DNA of 64,000 bases from Helicobacter sp. NHP19-012 (GTDB taxonomy: Bacteria > Campylobacterota > Campylobacteria > Campylobacterales > Helicobacteraceae). The stretch spans positions 124,001 to 188,000 of the forward strand of contig NZ_AP024819.1 of NCBI RefSeq assembly GCF_019703325.1, in the 5' to 3' direction. The notes below the pieces were generated by a model. It saw only the letters and a list, made by a program, of their open reading frames with translations, ran no database searches and had not been told where the DNA came from. Positions 27,962-37,991 of the stretch are shown in pieces; positions within the stretch are counted from its first letter, which is position 1; the number at the start of each line of letters is the position of its first letter. The translations under genes and the position numbers were made by a program.

Positions 27962-30012
27962 ATGCCCAAAGTCTACTTGCCCCTCTAAACTCTGCCCAAA
28001 GAGAAGCTGTGCTCCATATTGACGGACCCTTATTGATTTTAGCCGGAGCAGGCAGCGGTAAAACCAAGACTCTAACCACCCGCCTAGCTTACCTCATCGG
28101 CTCTGTGGGGGTGCGCCCTGAAAACACGCTCACTTTAACCTTCACCAAAAAAGCCGCCCATGAAATGCAAGAGAGGGCGATGGCATTGCTCGGCACACAG
28201 CACAAACCTTATAAACTCAAACTCAGCACTTTCCACAGCTTTGGTTGCGCTTTTTTGAGAAAATACATGGGAGTGTTGGGGCGCACAAAAGACTTTATTG
28301 TCAAAAAACCCGAAGAACTTAAAAAAGAACTCAAACACATTTTGCTCCCCTACAAAAACAATAGTAATTTTCCATGGCAAGACGATTCTCACTTTCTCGG
28401 TCATTTATTTAAAAATTTTTTGCGGATCAAAAACCACCTCATCAAATGGGAAGATTGCTACCCCGATGTCAAAAAAGCGTTTAGGGCTTATGGAGAATAT
28501 TTAGAAAAACAAAATTGGGTGGATTATGACGACCTCATCGCACTGCCCCATCTCATCTTAGAAGAAACGCCTACACTGGCGCGCCAAATCAGCGAGTATT
28601 ACCAATACATCTCTGTAGATGAGTACCAAGACACCAACCCCTTGCAATTCAAACTTTTAAAACAACTTTGCAGCACCCACGAAAACTTGTGCGTGGTGGG
28701 TGATGACGACCAAAGCATTTACGGCTTTAGGGGGGCAGACATCAGCAATATTTTAGACTTTCAGAACCGATTCCCCAGAGCTAAGGTCATCAAACTCGAG
28801 CAAAATTACCGCTCCACCCCTGAAATCCTTAGCTGCGCAAACGAACTCATCGCCCATAACCAATACCGCCACCAAAAGACCTTATTTAGCCAAAAGAGCC
28901 AAGGGGGTGCACACACCATAAAAGCGAAGCATTTCCCAAACACCTTAGAAGAACAAGGCTTTATCCTTAAAAAAATCCTAGAATGCGCCGCTAAGGGAAT
29001 CCCCTATGAGGAAATCGCCATCCTTTACCGCTTTAATTGCCTTGCTGAAGACATTGAAAAAACCCTACGCCAAGCTAAAATCCCCTACACTCTTGTGGGA
29101 CAGACGGGCTTTTTTGAGCGCGCCGAAATTAAAGACCGCCTCGCCTATTTGCGCACGCTGGCTAACCCCCATGACGACAGCGCACTTTTGCGCTTGCTTA
29201 GCAAAGTTAAAGGGTTGGGCAAGGGTAGTGTAGAAAAAATCCAATGCATTTGCGCGCAAAATGCTTGTAGCATCGCTAAGGCTTATCAATCCCATTTGCT
29301 CCAAGGACTCCCCAGTAAAGCCCATGCTCGCTTACAAGAGTTTTTCACCCTTTTAGATGCCCTATCCCTCCAAGCCACGCACCTAAGCAAACCTAAGCAA
29401 GCTCTAGAGCTTTTTAACGCCTACGCCTACATGGACGATGGAGAACAAACAGATGAGGAAGTTTTAGAACGCTTACAAGCTTTAAAAACCATGTTTTTAG
29501 ACTTTGTGACTGAATCTTTAGCATTAGAGAGCTGTGTATCCGTGCAAGATTTTTTAGACCAGAGCGTGTTAGAAACTCCAGCCATCCATTCAAAAAATTC
29601 TAAGGGGGTCAAGTGCATGACCGTGCATGCCTCTAAAGGTTTGGAGTTTAGCGTGGTTTTTCTCGTGGGCTTTGAAGAGGGCTTTTTCCCCTATGGCACA
29701 AAGGAGGCGGACATTGAAGAAGAGCGCCGTTTAGGCTATGTCGCCATCACAAGAGCGAAGGAAGAATTTTATATTTGTAGCACTAAAGAGCGCGCGTATT
29801 TTAGGCAAAAGCAAGTCAATTTGAGCCCATCCCGTTTTGTGGAAGAAGCCAAATTAGCCCCCGCCCCCATTCTACATGTGGGCGATTGCGTGCACCACTC
29901 CCACTATGGCTTTGGCTTGATTAAACACATTGAAGAGGGGCACTTGCAAGTCTTCTTCACGCATGGACTTGTGTGGCTTAGACCAAACTCTGTTAAAAAG
30001 ATCGTGCTTTGA
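27958..30012 (+). CDS. uvrD: UvrD/Rep-family DNA helicase
   Basis: A superfamily 1A helicase for repair and for dismantling recombination filaments. The 684-residue protein has the Q-motif LNSAQREAVLH, Walker A LAGAGSGKTKTL, motif Ia with LTFTKKAAHEM, Walker B DEYQDTN, motif III with GDDDQSIYGFRGA, motif IV QNYRS, motif V TVHASKGLEF, and motif VI RRLGYVAITRAK. The C-terminal 50 residues include a VGDCVHHSHYGFG element common in UvrD/PcrA. It overlaps its neighbours on both sides. Confidence 0.95.
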   Translation: MNAQSLLAPLNSAQREAVLHIDGPLLILAGAGSGKTKTLTTRLAYLIGSVGVRPENTLTLTFTKKAAHEMQERAMALLGTQHKPYKLKLSTFHSFGCAFLRKYMGVLGRTKDFIVKKPEELKKELKHILLPYKNNSNFPWQDDSHFLGHLFKNFLRIKNHLIKWEDCYPDVKKAFRAYGEYLEKQNWVDYDDLIALPHLILEETPTLARQISEYYQYISVDEYQDTNPLQFKLLKQLCSTHENLCVVGDDDQSIYGFRGADISNILDFQNRFPRAKVIKLEQNYRSTPEILSCANELIAHNQYRHQKTLFSQKSQGGAHTIKAKHFPNTLEEQGFILKKILECAAKGIPYEEIAILYRFNCLAEDIEKTLRQAKIPYTLVGQTGFFERAEIKDRLAYLRTLANPHDDSALLRLLSKVKGLGKGSVEKIQCICAQNACSIAKAYQSHLLQGLPSKAHARLQEFFTLLDALSLQATHLSKPKQALELFNAYAYMDDGEQTDEEVLERLQALKTMFLDFVTESLALESCVSVQDFLDQSVLETPAIHSKNSKGVKCMTVHASKGLEFSVVFLVGFEEGFFPYGTKEADIEEERRLGYVAITRAKEEFYICSTKERAYFRQKQVNLSPSRFVEEAKLAPAPILHVGDCVHHSHYGFGLIKHIEEGHLQVFFTHGLVWLRPNSVKKIVL

Positions 30013-30683
30013 GGCTCTTACTTTTTATCCTACTCAGTTTGCCCCTAATGGCTGAGGGGCTTTTAGAGCAAGCGATCAGGCAAGCCTACAATAACTTTTA
30101 CGCCAAATACCCCTTGAAAATCCAAGCGGTGCAAGTAAGCCTTGCCAGCGGTAACCCCGCCACTTTAGAGCAAATTTTAAAACGCGCCAAAAGCCCACAG
30201 GATTTAAACCTACAGCTGCGCACTCCCCAATTTTTGAGCCAAGAGGGCTTGTTGCATTTAAGTCTACAAAACCAAAGCGTGTGGGTGCGCTATAAAATCA
30301 AAGCCACGATCCAGGTCTATAAGAGCAAGAGCATGTTAAGAAAAGACCAAAACCTAGACCCCAGCAACACCTACCAAGTGAGTGTCCCCTTCACCCGCTT
30401 TTTTGCCATGCCCATCGACTCGTCTTACATCAATAACTCTAGTGCAAGGAGTTTCTTAGCCGCCAACACGCTTTTAAGCATCGACAAAGTCGGGGCACAA
30501 ATTTTAGTTTACAAGCACGAGATTTTCCACGCCACGCTAAGAGAGGGGGCGATCTCTTTAGAAACTTCTTTGCAAGCCTTAGAAAATGGAGTTTTGGATC
30601 AAGTGATCCAAGCGTTAAATGTGGAGAGTAAAAAAGTCGTGCAGGTGAAAATCACGGGGTTTTTAAAAGGGGAGGTGCTGTGA
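30009..30683 (+). CDS. flgA: Flagellar P-ring assembly chaperone FlgA
   Basis: FlgA is a periplasmic chaperone for FlgI in P-ring assembly. The 224-residue protein begins with a signal peptide (MRLLLFILLSLPLMAEG) and ends in a SAF-like domain with TLREGAISLETSLQALENG and [15 protein letters not shown]. The TTG start overlaps the uvrD stop, and the end overlaps ubiX by four bases. The identification rests on domain pattern and on position between uvrD and ubiX. Confidence 0.8.
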   Translation: MRLLLFILLSLPLMAEGLLEQAIRQAYNNFYAKYPLKIQAVQVSLASGNPATLEQILKRAKSPQDLNLQLRTPQFLSQEGLLHLSLQNQSVWVRYKIKATIQVYKSKSMLRKDQNLDPSNTYQVSVPFTRFFAMPIDSSYINNSSARSFLAANTLLSIDKVGAQILVYKHEIFHATLREGAISLETSLQALENGVLDQVIQALNVESKKVVQVKITGFLKGEVL

Positions 30684-31240
30684 AGTTAGTCTTAGGCGTG
30701 AGTGGGGCGAGCGGGGTTAATTTGGCGTGGCGGTTTGTGGAAAACTTGCCGCTTGGAGTGGAGTTATTCATTGTGCTCAGTGCGCATGCTAAGAAAGTTG
30801 TGCTAGCGGAAATGGAGTTAAATTTTACAGACAAATTAAAAGAGTTGAAACGCCCCTACACCCTTTACAAGCACCACGAGATAGACGCGCCCATCTCTTC
30901 GGGCAGTTTCAACGTAGATGCGATGGCGGTGATCCCAGCCAGCCTCAACACCTTTAGCAAAATTGCCCATGGCATTTGCGATGACCTACTCACACGCACG
31001 GCTTCAGTCGCCTTAAAAGAGCAGAAAAAGCTTTTAATCGCCCCTAGGGAGTTGCCCCTGCACTCTATCGCTCTTGAAAACCTTTTAAAATTAGCGCAGA
31101 CGGGGGCGATCATCGCCCCCCCCTTACTCACCTACTACACCAAACCTAAGGACCTAGAGAGCATGGAGCTGTTTTTAGTGGGTAAGTGGTTTGATTCTTT
31201 AGGGATCGAACACGACTTATACCCAAGGTGGGGGGTTTAA
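30680..31240 (+). CDS. ubiX: Flavin prenyltransferase UbiX
   Basis: UbiX prenylates FMN to supply the cofactor of UbiD-type decarboxylases. The 186-residue flavoprotein has [12 protein letters not shown] (FMN phosphate loop), [18 protein letters not shown], and [18 protein letters not shown]. The GTG start overlaps the flgA stop, with GGAGG just upstream. The stop shares a base with coaD. No ubiD gene is seen in this window. Confidence 0.93.
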   Translation: MKLVLGVSGASGVNLAWRFVENLPLGVELFIVLSAHAKKVVLAEMELNFTDKLKELKRPYTLYKHHEIDAPISSGSFNVDAMAVIPASLNTFSKIAHGICDDLLTRTASVALKEQKKLLIAPRELPLHSIALENLLKLAQTGAIIAPPLLTYYTKPKDLESMELFLVGKWFDSLGIEHDLYPRWGV

Positions 31241-31713
31241 TGCACCCGGCTATTTATCCGGGGACCTTTGATCCCATCACCAACGGGCATTTAGACATCA
31301 TCAAAAAAGGGGCAAACTTGTTTAACCCCCTAATTGTGGCGGTGGCAAAATCCAGCGTAAAAAACCCCATGTTTAGCTTGCCAGAGCGATTAGAAATGTT
31401 GCAACTTGCCACGAAGTCTTTAGACAATGTCCAATGCCTCGCCTTTGAGGGGCTGTTATGCGATTTAGCGAAGTCTTATAGCTGTAAGTGGATCATAAGA
31501 GGGCTTAGAGCGGTGAGCGATTTTGAATTTGAGTTTCAAATGGGTTATGCCAATAAATCTTTAAACCCCGAGCTTGAAACCCTTTTTTTCATGCCCGCTT
31601 TGCAAAACGCCTTCATCAGCTCGTCTGTGGTGCGCTCAATCCTAAGCCACAAGGGGCAAATCGCCCACCTAATCCCCCCCCTTGTGTTAGACTTCATCAA
31701 CCAAAGGTTTTAG
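31240..31713 (+). CDS. coaD: Phosphopantetheine adenylyltransferase
   Basis: CoaD makes dephospho-CoA from 4'-phosphopantetheine and ATP. ATG 31240 gives 157 residues beginning [20 protein letters not shown], which holds the T/HxGH nucleotidyltransferase motif. The [17 protein letters not shown] and SSSVVRSI elements follow. The start at 31228 in the same frame lies inside ubiX and is rejected. tmk begins at the next base. Confidence 0.96.
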   Translation: MHPAIYPGTFDPITNGHLDIIKKGANLFNPLIVAVAKSSVKNPMFSLPERLEMLQLATKSLDNVQCLAFEGLLCDLAKSYSCKWIIRGLRAVSDFEFEFQMGYANKSLNPELETLFFMPALQNAFISSSVVRSILSHKGQIAHLIPPLVLDFINQRF

Positions 31714-32280
31714 ATGTATGTCGCTTTAGAAGGGGTAGACACGAGCGGCAAGAGCACGCAAATTGCCCTACTTAAAGAAGCCTACCCGCATGCACTTTTT
31801 ACCAAAGAGCCGGGGGGCACTAAGTTAGGGCAAGCCCTACGCCAAAAGGTCTTGCATGAGAATTTAAGCCCACCTACGCAGTTTTTATTGTTCCTAGCCG
31901 ATCGGGCTTTGCACTTAGAGGAGGTGCTAAAGCCCAATGCAAATAAACTCATCTTTAGCGACCGCTCCCTCATCTCAGGGCTGGCCTACGCCCCTTACCC
32001 AATAGAACAAGCCCTAGAATTACACCGCTTACACGGCTTGTTAGAAGTGTTGCCCGATTGTGTATTTTTGCTAAAACTACATCCTAAAGCCTTAAAAGAG
32101 CGGATGCACACCAAAACCCACGACTTTATCGAATCCAAGGGGCTAGAGTTTTTAGAGCACACCCAAGAGCGTTTGTTGCAAGCTTGCCAACTTTTGGGGC
32201 TCAAAACCCACACCCTAGACGCAAGCCAAGACCCAAAGAGTTTAAATAAAAACATTTTAGAAAGGCTTAAACGGTTATGA
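31714..32280 (+). CDS. tmk: Thymidylate kinase
   Basis: Phosphorylates dTMP to dTDP. The 188-residue protein starts [20 protein letters not shown], with the P-loop [20 protein letters not shown] (substrate Arg/Glu loop region) and [14 protein letters not shown] (DR motif) follow. The lid region is short. It overlaps the carbonic anhydrase gene by four bases (ATGA). Confidence 0.95.
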   Translation: MYVALEGVDTSGKSTQIALLKEAYPHALFTKEPGGTKLGQALRQKVLHENLSPPTQFLLFLADRALHLEEVLKPNANKLIFSDRSLISGLAYAPYPIEQALELHRLHGLLEVLPDCVFLLKLHPKALKERMHTKTHDFIESKGLEFLEHTQERLLQACQLLGLKTHTLDASQDPKSLNKNILERLKRL

Positions 32281-33026
32281 AAACAAGTTTATTTCTCATC
32301 GGTTTATCTTTAAGTTTGCCCATGGCTTTAGGGGCAGAGCATTGGAGCTATGAAGCCCATACGGGGGCTAAACACTGGGATAAATTACATAAAGACTATG
32401 CGGTTTGTAAGGCGGGGAAAAACCAATCTCCCATCAATATCGAACATTACTACCATGCACCCGACAAAGAAAATTTTGTCTTTAACTACCACAGCACAGC
32501 CCCCACTTCGATCGACTATGCACACCACACTTTTGTGGCTAAGTTTGCCCACCCCAAAGATTCTATTATCTACAGAGATCACAAGTATAACCTAGTGAAT
32601 CTGCACTTCCATATCCCTATGGAATTTGCCATCCATGGCAAGCGCCAACCCTTGAGCATGCACCTAGTGCATAAAGACGCTCAAGGGCGTTTATTGGTGG
32701 TGGGGATTGGCTTTACAATTGGGCAAGAAAATCCCTTCTTAACGCCTCTCTTAAACGCTTATACATACAAAACACCCCCCAAACCCCTCGCCTTAGAAAA
32801 ACTTTTGCCAGACACGATCCACTACTACCACTTCAACGGTTCGCTCACAACACCCCCTTGCACAGAGGGCGTGACTTGGTTTGTCCTTGAGGAAACCTTA
32901 AGCCTCTCGCCCCAGCAATTTGAAGGCATTAAAAAAATCATGCACAACAAGCCCAACCAACGCCCCTTACAAAAAGACTATAACCGCGTGATTGTTAAAA
33001 GTTCGGCTATTGTGCGGGAGCATTAA
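32277..33026 (+). CDS. Periplasmic alpha-carbonic anhydrase
   Basis: Hydrates CO2 to bicarbonate in the periplasm; in gastric Helicobacter this supports pH buffering together with urease. The 249-residue precursor has a signal peptide (about residues 1-20, ending ALGA). The three zinc ligands are His110 and His112 in [11 protein letters not shown] and His129 in [17 protein letters not shown] and [14 protein letters not shown] are classic family blocks. It is coupled to tmk by ATGA. The last 20 bases overlap miaA on the other strand. In H. pylori, as I recall, this gene lies elsewhere. Confidence 0.95.
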   Translation: MKTSLFLIGLSLSLPMALGAEHWSYEAHTGAKHWDKLHKDYAVCKAGKNQSPINIEHYYHAPDKENFVFNYHSTAPTSIDYAHHTFVAKFAHPKDSIIYRDHKYNLVNLHFHIPMEFAIHGKRQPLSMHLVHKDAQGRLLVVGIGFTIGQENPFLTPLLNAYTYKTPPKPLALEKLLPDTIHYYHFNGSLTTPPCTEGVTWFVLEETLSLSPQQFEGIKKIMHNKPNQRPLQKDYNRVIVKSSAIVREH

Positions 33027-33888
33027 GGCGCAAAATCGCTTGTTTGAGCTTGAAGGAGGGCAAGAATTGTGCGTTTTTAAAACCCTTGTTGAAGGTCATT
33101 TGGCGTTTAGCCAGCTGGCAAGTGTGCGTGGTGATGAGGCTTTCTAGCTCTGTCGCCTTAATTTCTCCCCTTAAATATTGCAAGCACTCTTTAGGTCCTA
33201 TGGCTTTAAAGGGTTGGTGGTGCGTGCCGTACTTTTGAGCTAAGGTTTCAATCTCTTGCACCATGCCCCTTTTTAACATGCACTTTGTGCGTTTGGCGAT
33301 CTGTGCGTACAGGGTGGGCTTGTCTAGGGCTAAAACAAAAATCTCAATGGGGTGCTTAAAGGGTTCTTTGGGGTGCTCTTTAAAATAAAGGCTTGGGGGG
33401 GTGTTGGTGGCAAAGTAGAGTTTTAGCCCCTGGGCGGTGCGATAAGGGTCTGTGGCGTGCTTGGCGTAGGTGGGGTCAATTTTAGCTAAAAAGGCGTGGG
33501 GGTCTTTTAGGGCTTTGATTTGCTCTAAAATCTCTTGCTCTTGCTCTTGGCTGAGTGTGGGCTGTGGGCTCAAGCCCTCGATCACGGATTTTAAATAAAA
33601 CCCACTCCCGCCTACAATCAAGAGTTGTTCGTGTTCTAACATAGCCCTTTCAAGCTCGGCTTTAAAGACTTGGGCATTGTTCTTTTGGGGGATTTTAAGG
33701 ACATTCACGCCGTAGTGCTTGACAAGGGCTAGCTCTTGTGGGCTTGGTTTGGCACTGGCAATGTCTAGCTCTTTGTAGACACTAAGCGAATCTAAGGATA
33801 CAATGGGGGTATTTAAGCACAAAGCGATCTCTAGCCCTAATGCACTCTTCCCGCTCCCACTCGCCCCGATGATGGCAATGATTTTCAA
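33007..33888 (-). CDS. miaA: tRNA dimethylallyltransferase
   Basis: MiaA prenylates A37 of tRNAs that read U-starting codons. The 293-residue protein has the P-loop [25 protein letters not shown] (family DSxQxY region with Leu in place of Gln), and [13 protein letters not shown]. The C-terminus contains [10 protein letters not shown] (family RRQ-TW-R pattern). It overlaps rsfS at the start by four bases and the carbonic anhydrase at the end by 20 bases on the opposite strand. Confidence 0.94.
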   Translation of the reverse strand: MKIIAIIGASGSGKSALGLEIALCLNTPIVSLDSLSVYKELDIASAKPSPQELALVKHYGVNVLKIPQKNNAQVFKAELERAMLEHEQLLIVGGSGFYLKSVIEGLSPQPTLSQEQEQEILEQIKALKDPHAFLAKIDPTYAKHATDPYRTAQGLKLYFATNTPPSLYFKEHPKEPFKHPIEIFVLALDKPTLYAQIAKRTKCMLKRGMVQEIETLAQKYGTHHQPFKAIGPKECLQYLRGEIKATELESLITTHTCQLAKRQMTFNKGFKNAQFLPSFKLKQAILRLNAPAQ

Positions 33889-34205
33889 TGGGGCTTGTTA
33901 TAGGTCTTTAAAAACCCGTCTAAATCAAAACGCTCTCTATAATTCTGGGTGAAAATATGCACCATAATGTCGCCCAAGTCAATGATGATCCACTCCTCAT
34001 TGCTTTCATCTACGGCGTAAAAGGTTTCACCTAGGGGTTTGAGCGTGGTTTTGAGGTGATCGAGCAGGGCTAGGGCGTGCTTGCCCGCTAGAGCGGTGGC
34101 GATCACCACATGCTCGGTAATATAGTCTTGCTCTCTTAAATCAAAGGTGGCGACATTTTCCGCCTTCTTCTCCTCAAGCAAGGCGACGATTCTAGCAATT
34201 CTCAT
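33885..34205 (-). CDS. rsfS: Ribosomal silencing factor RsfS
   Basis: RsfS binds L14 and blocks subunit joining under starvation. The 106-residue protein has VATFDLREQDYITEHVVIATA and DESNEEWIIIDLGDIMVHIF, the latter being the family's hallmark. It overlaps nadD upstream by 14 bases and miaA downstream. The nadD-rsfS pairing is common in bacteria. Confidence 0.93.
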   Translation of the reverse strand: MRIARIVALLEEKKAENVATFDLREQDYITEHVVIATALAGKHALALLDHLKTTLKPLGETFYAVDESNEEWIIIDLGDIMVHIFTQNYRERFDLDGFLKTYNKPH

Positions 34206-34791
34206 GGTCTTCCTTAAAAGTTGTCAGCACCCCCTCTTGCACCAAGGGGGGCAGGTGGGGGGAGATTTGGTGTTTGGCAAGCACGGCTTTAATCTGTGTG
34301 GATGAAATAGGGCATTTGATGTTTTCAAGAGATAAAAACGAGTGGGTGAAACTTGGGGGCGTGCTCAAGGGGTAGCCCTGCCTTTGCACCAAAATAAAAT
34401 GTACAAGGTTGATAAGCTCCGTGTAGCCCTCCCAATCCTTTAAGCCCACCACATTGTCCGTGCCCATGACAAAGTAGAGTTTTTGGGGGGTGTAGGTTTG
34501 GTGAAAATGGCGCACGCTCTCAATGGTGGGCACGGGGCGGTTTTGTTTGATTTCATAATCGCTCACCACGACTTTATCCACCCCCCTTAAGAGTTCTTGC
34601 ATCCACAGCAAGCGTTGCTTGGGCGTGAAGGCGGGGGGCTTTTTAAAGGGGTTTTGGTGGGCGACTAGGACAAACAACCTATCTAGGGTGAAACTGGCTA
34701 AAGTTTGGTAAATCACCTCTAAATGGGCGATGTGGGGGGGGTCAAAGCTGCCCCCATACAGCGCAATGGTGGGCTTAGGTGTTGGACTCAA
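34192..34791 (-). CDS. nadD: Nicotinate-nucleotide adenylyltransferase
   Basis: Converts nicotinate mononucleotide to deamido-NAD; it serves both de novo and salvage NAD routes. The 199-residue protein has [17 protein letters not shown] (nucleotidyltransferase HxxH/GGSFDP), [14 protein letters not shown], and the C-terminal [10 protein letters not shown]. It overlaps nikR by 17 bases and rsfS by 14. Because nadA is deleted at 5.3 kb, this gene may mainly serve imported nicotinate or quinolinate. Confidence 0.95.
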   Translation of the reverse strand: MSPTPKPTIALYGGSFDPPHIAHLEVIYQTLASFTLDRLFVLVAHQNPFKKPPAFTPKQRLLWMQELLRGVDKVVVSDYEIKQNRPVPTIESVRHFHQTYTPQKLYFVMGTDNVVGLKDWEGYTELINLVHFILVQRQGYPLSTPPSFTHSFLSLENIKCPISSTQIKAVLAKHQISPHLPPLVQEGVLTTFKEDHENC

Positions 34792-35218
34792 AACTCGATG
34801 CTTTGGTGAGCTTGGAGAATTTCACGCCCTTAAGCCCCCCGATTTCTAAATGCAAGTGCATGATGTCTGCCGGCTTGCCCCTTAAGATAATGGTTTCTAG
34901 GCAGTTGTGCGCATCCAAATGCACATGCGTGGTGCATAAAATGCTGATGTGGCTCTCGTGTTGGATGTCGATCATGCGCTGGTTGAGCTCTCGTTGGTGG
35001 TGATCGTAAATGAGCACCACAACCGCCACAATCAAGCCTTTGTCCTCGCTATCTGCCCTAGACCAGCTGTCCTCTACAAGGCGCTCTCTAATCATGTCGC
35101 GCACGAGCTCGGACCTAGATGAGTAGCCGTTTTTAATGATGCGGTTGTCTAGCTCATCTAAAAGATTTTGTTGTAAGGACACCGAAAACCTAATGATCGC
35201 ATCTTCTTTGTTTTCCAT
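34775..35218 (-). CDS. nikR: Nickel-responsive regulator NikR
   Basis: NikR is a ribbon-helix-helix regulator that senses Ni(II) and controls urease, nickel uptake and iron genes in Helicobacter. The 147-residue protein has the DNA-binding N-terminus [17 protein letters not shown] and helix [17 protein letters not shown]. The ACT-like nickel domain holds probable ligands His87, His98, His100 and Cys106 (HESH and [10 protein letters not shown]). It is 23 bases after lgt on the same strand; no convincing NikR operator was identified near it. Confidence 0.96.
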   Translation of the reverse strand: MENKEDAIIRFSVSLQQNLLDELDNRIIKNGYSSRSELVRDMIRERLVEDSWSRADSEDKGLIVAVVVLIYDHHQRELNQRMIDIQHESHISILCTTHVHLDAHNCLETIILRGKPADIMHLHLEIGGLKGVKFSKLTKASSFESNT

Positions 35219-35241
35219 TGCACTCCCTAAAAAGCCCCATT

Positions 35242-36087
35242 TTAGCGCATTTGGGCGGATTTATCAAGTTTGATAAAGCCCCACAGCCCCAAGGACACCA
35301 GCACCATACAAAAACTCAAAATCTGCCCCATGCTTAAATGCCACACATAATAACCCAGCTGTGCATCCGCTTCTCTAAAATACTCTGCCACAAACCGCGC
35401 ACACGCATAAGCAAAGCCATACACCACCATGAGCATGCCATGCGTTTTGCTGTAATGCCTAGCCACACAAATCACCAAGAACACACAAAAGCCCTCTAAA
35501 AATGCCTCTATGAGCTGACTGGGGTAACGCAACACCCCACCCACTAAAATGCCTATTTTCTCGCCAAAAATATCGCCCTTGGGCACAACCCGCCCAAAGA
35601 GCTCTTGGTTTAAAAAGTTACCAATGCGCCCAAAGACATAGGCTAGGGGCAAACTCACGGCGATCAAATCCAAGTAAATTAAGAAGTTTTGCTTTTTCAC
35701 CTTGCTAAAGACCCACGAAGCCACCAAAAAACCCACAAGCCCGCCGTGATAGCTCATGCCTCTAATACCGATAAACTCCCCGTTGTAAAAGGGGTTAAAA
35801 ATTTGCCATGGGGCTTTGAGGTAGTAAAGCGTGTTGGGGTCGTAAATGAGAATGTAGCCCAGCCTTGCCCCCAACACTACGCCCACCTCAGCGTATAAAA
35901 AATAGCTCTCAAAGTTTGTTTGGCTAATGGGAAAGCGCGCGGGGTCTGTCTTTAGTGCCCTCTTGGCGAGAAAAAAGGCGACAACGAGCGCGCTCACATA
36001 GGCGAGCCCATACCAATGCACGGGGATAGAAAAGAGATGAAAAGCAATGGGGCTAAAATGGCTATAAATCGTGTTCCAGTAACTCAC
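35242..36087 (-). CDS. lgt: Prolipoprotein diacylglyceryl transferase
   Basis: Transfers diacylglycerol to the lipobox Cys of prolipoproteins in the inner membrane. It is a 281-residue protein with about seven helices. The catalytic and signature blocks are [13 protein letters not shown] (essential His) and [13 protein letters not shown] (essential Arg/Asn). It would process the several lipoproteins seen in this window. It overlaps the pseudouridine synthase gene by 26 bases. Confidence 0.95.
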   Translation of the reverse strand: MSYWNTIYSHFSPIAFHLFSIPVHWYGLAYVSALVVAFFLAKRALKTDPARFPISQTNFESYFLYAEVGVVLGARLGYILIYDPNTLYYLKAPWQIFNPFYNGEFIGIRGMSYHGGLVGFLVASWVFSKVKKQNFLIYLDLIAVSLPLAYVFGRIGNFLNQELFGRVVPKGDIFGEKIGILVGGVLRYPSQLIEAFLEGFCVFLVICVARHYSKTHGMLMVVYGFAYACARFVAEYFREADAQLGYYVWHLSMGQILSFCMVLVSLGLWGFIKLDKSAQMR

Positions 36088-36820
36088 AGCAATCCTTGAA
36101 GTAAGGGGGTAGGGGGGCTTGAAATTTTAGCCCTAATAGCTCTAATTTAAAAGCGTGTAAGAAAAAATATTGATTAGGCTTTGCGCCGTAGAAAATGTCG
36201 CCCACAATGGGGTGTTTGAGGTGGGCTAAATGCGCCCTAATTTGGTGCGTTACTCCCGTTTCTATCACCACTTTTAATAAAGTCATTTGCCCGATTGTCT
36301 TAATGGGGGTGATGTGCGTAAGTGCCCTCTTGCCCTTTTTATCCACAAACGCCCGCACAAAGCCCTTTTTATCCTCTGTGTGGCTTTTTTGCACGCTTAA
36401 ATTCTTTGACACGCTTAAAGGTTTATCTAACACCCCTTGCACTAAAGCCAAATACTCTTTATACACCTTGCGCTCTTTAAACGCCTCTAGGGCTTTTTTA
36501 TAAAACTCCCCCAAACCCAACAATAAAACGCCGCTTGTGCTTTGGTCTAAGCGGTGGCAAAGTTGGTAGGGCTTGTGGGTGCGCTCTAATTCAAAACTAG
36601 ACACATTTTGGGCTTTATTCAAGGCTAGAAACTCTGTCTCTTTGGCTAAAACCTGACTTTCACACTTTAAGACGCTTAAGGGGGCATTTGAGGCGATAAG
36701 CGCTCTAGCTAATTTGAGCCTTTGCCCGGCTACGCTCACTAGACCTTTGTCGATGAGCCTTTTAGCCTCTTTATGCGAGATTGTAAGCTGTTTAGCCAAA
36801 ACCTTATACGCCTGTAACAT
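36062..36820 (-). CDS. RluA-family pseudouridine synthase
   Basis: Isomerises specific uridines in rRNA or tRNA. The 252-residue protein has a short S4-like RNA-binding start (KRLIDKGLVSVAGQRL) and the catalytic motif CHRLDQSTSGVLLLG, whose Asp is the nucleophile. QIRAHLAHLKHPIVGD and GAKPNQYFFLHAF are the later family blocks. The target site cannot be deduced. It overlaps waaA by 17 bases and lgt by 26. Confidence 0.9.
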   Translation of the reverse strand: MLQAYKVLAKQLTISHKEAKRLIDKGLVSVAGQRLKLARALIASNAPLSVLKCESQVLAKETEFLALNKAQNVSSFELERTHKPYQLCHRLDQSTSGVLLLGLGEFYKKALEAFKERKVYKEYLALVQGVLDKPLSVSKNLSVQKSHTEDKKGFVRAFVDKKGKRALTHITPIKTIGQMTLLKVVIETGVTHQIRAHLAHLKHPIVGDIFYGAKPNQYFFLHAFKLELLGLKFQAPLPPYFKDCCELLEHDL

Positions 36821-37988
36821 TAATTGCCTTGATTAAAGTTTGGAGTTCTTGCTCGTGGGTGTCTATTTTGCTGTGCTTTAGCGTGGCGTGGTTTGCCAAA
36901 GTGGGGGCTAATTCGTTTTCTTGCACCAAATAAAAATTCTGCACGCAGGCAAACAACGCCTCTTGGTTAAAGATATGCGTCCCACTGATGAGCTTTACCC
37001 CAAAGTAAGCAGGTTCTAGGGGGTTGTGCCCGCCAATGGGGGCAAACGCCCCGCCCAAAATAACAATATCCGCGATCGCATAAAAGTTAATCAGCTCGCC
37101 CAAAGCGTCAATGAGAAGCACCCGACTATCCCACCTCAAGCCCCTAGAAAAACAGCTAAAATCACCTTTAAGTTTGGGGTGCTTTTCTAAATAGCTTCGC
37201 ACTTCTTTAAAGCGTTCGGGGTGGCGGGGGACTAAAATGAGCTGTGCCGACTCGTCTAAGCTTAAAAACGCCTCTACAATCAGTGCCTCTTCGCTAGCGT
37301 GGGTGCTCGCCCCCACAATGCTTAAGTTTTTAAGTTTGGGGTAATTTTTGGTGCAAATGGGGGGGTTGAATAACTTAGTGTGGGGGAAAACACAAAGTGT
37401 TTTTGCTCCTAAGCTTTCTAACCTCTCTTTGTCTAGCACACTTTGGGCGTAGATAAAATCAATGTTTTTAAAAAGGGCAGTGTAAAAGGGCTTGAAGCGT
37501 TTGTATTTGGGGTAGGAGCGGCTAGAAATGCGGGCGTTGATTAAAAAGGTCTTTGCGCCCACAGACTTTGCCACAGCAAAGAGTTGAAACCACAGCTCCG
37601 CCTCTGTTACCACAAGGGCTTTTAACTCATCTAAATCCTTGCACCATAGAAATAACAAGGTTTCAAAGAGTAAAAAGTGCGCTTGGAGATTGTGGTGATC
37701 TTTGGCCAATTTTTGGGCGTGGTTGTAGCCCGTTTGCGTGGTGGTGGTTAAGAGTGTGGGCGTGTCCTTAAAGGCATTTAGCAAACACTCTAAGGACTTC
37801 ACCTCGCCTAAAGAGCAAGCGTGCAGCCATAAGCGGGGCTTAAAGCTTAGGGCATATCTCCTAGCAAAAAAGCGCGCCTTGAGTGAGTGGCGGTATTTTG
37901 CCTTGAGGCTAAAGAGGGCTAAAAAGGGCGTGGCGCACAAATGCCCCACAGACAAGAGCGTTAAATACACAAACTTAAAAAAAGCCAA
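36804..37988 (-). CDS. waaA: Kdo transferase WaaA
   Basis: Attaches Kdo to lipid A, an early step of LPS core synthesis. The 394-residue GT-B protein has a membrane anchor at the N-terminus, WLHACSLGEVKSLECLL (family acceptor-site Glu), SVGAKTFLINARIS, and the C-terminal donor site ILGGAFAPIGGHNPLEPA. It lies between the zinc-ribbon gene and the rluA-like gene in the order known from H. pylori. Confidence 0.94.
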   Translation of the reverse strand: MAFFKFVYLTLLSVGHLCATPFLALFSLKAKYRHSLKARFFARRYALSFKPRLWLHACSLGEVKSLECLLNAFKDTPTLLTTTTQTGYNHAQKLAKDHHNLQAHFLLFETLLFLWCKDLDELKALVVTEAELWFQLFAVAKSVGAKTFLINARISSRSYPKYKRFKPFYTALFKNIDFIYAQSVLDKERLESLGAKTLCVFPHTKLFNPPICTKNYPKLKNLSIVGASTHASEEALIVEAFLSLDESAQLILVPRHPERFKEVRSYLEKHPKLKGDFSCFSRGLRWDSRVLLIDALGELINFYAIADIVILGGAFAPIGGHNPLEPAYFGVKLISGTHIFNQEALFACVQNFYLVQENELAPTLANHATLKHSKIDTHEQELQTLIKAINVTGV

Positions 37989-37991
37989 ACC

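Noticed and set aside
35219..35241. NikR operator upstream of nikR
   Set aside because: The gap from lgt is only 23 bases and contains no recognisable paired NikR half-sites.
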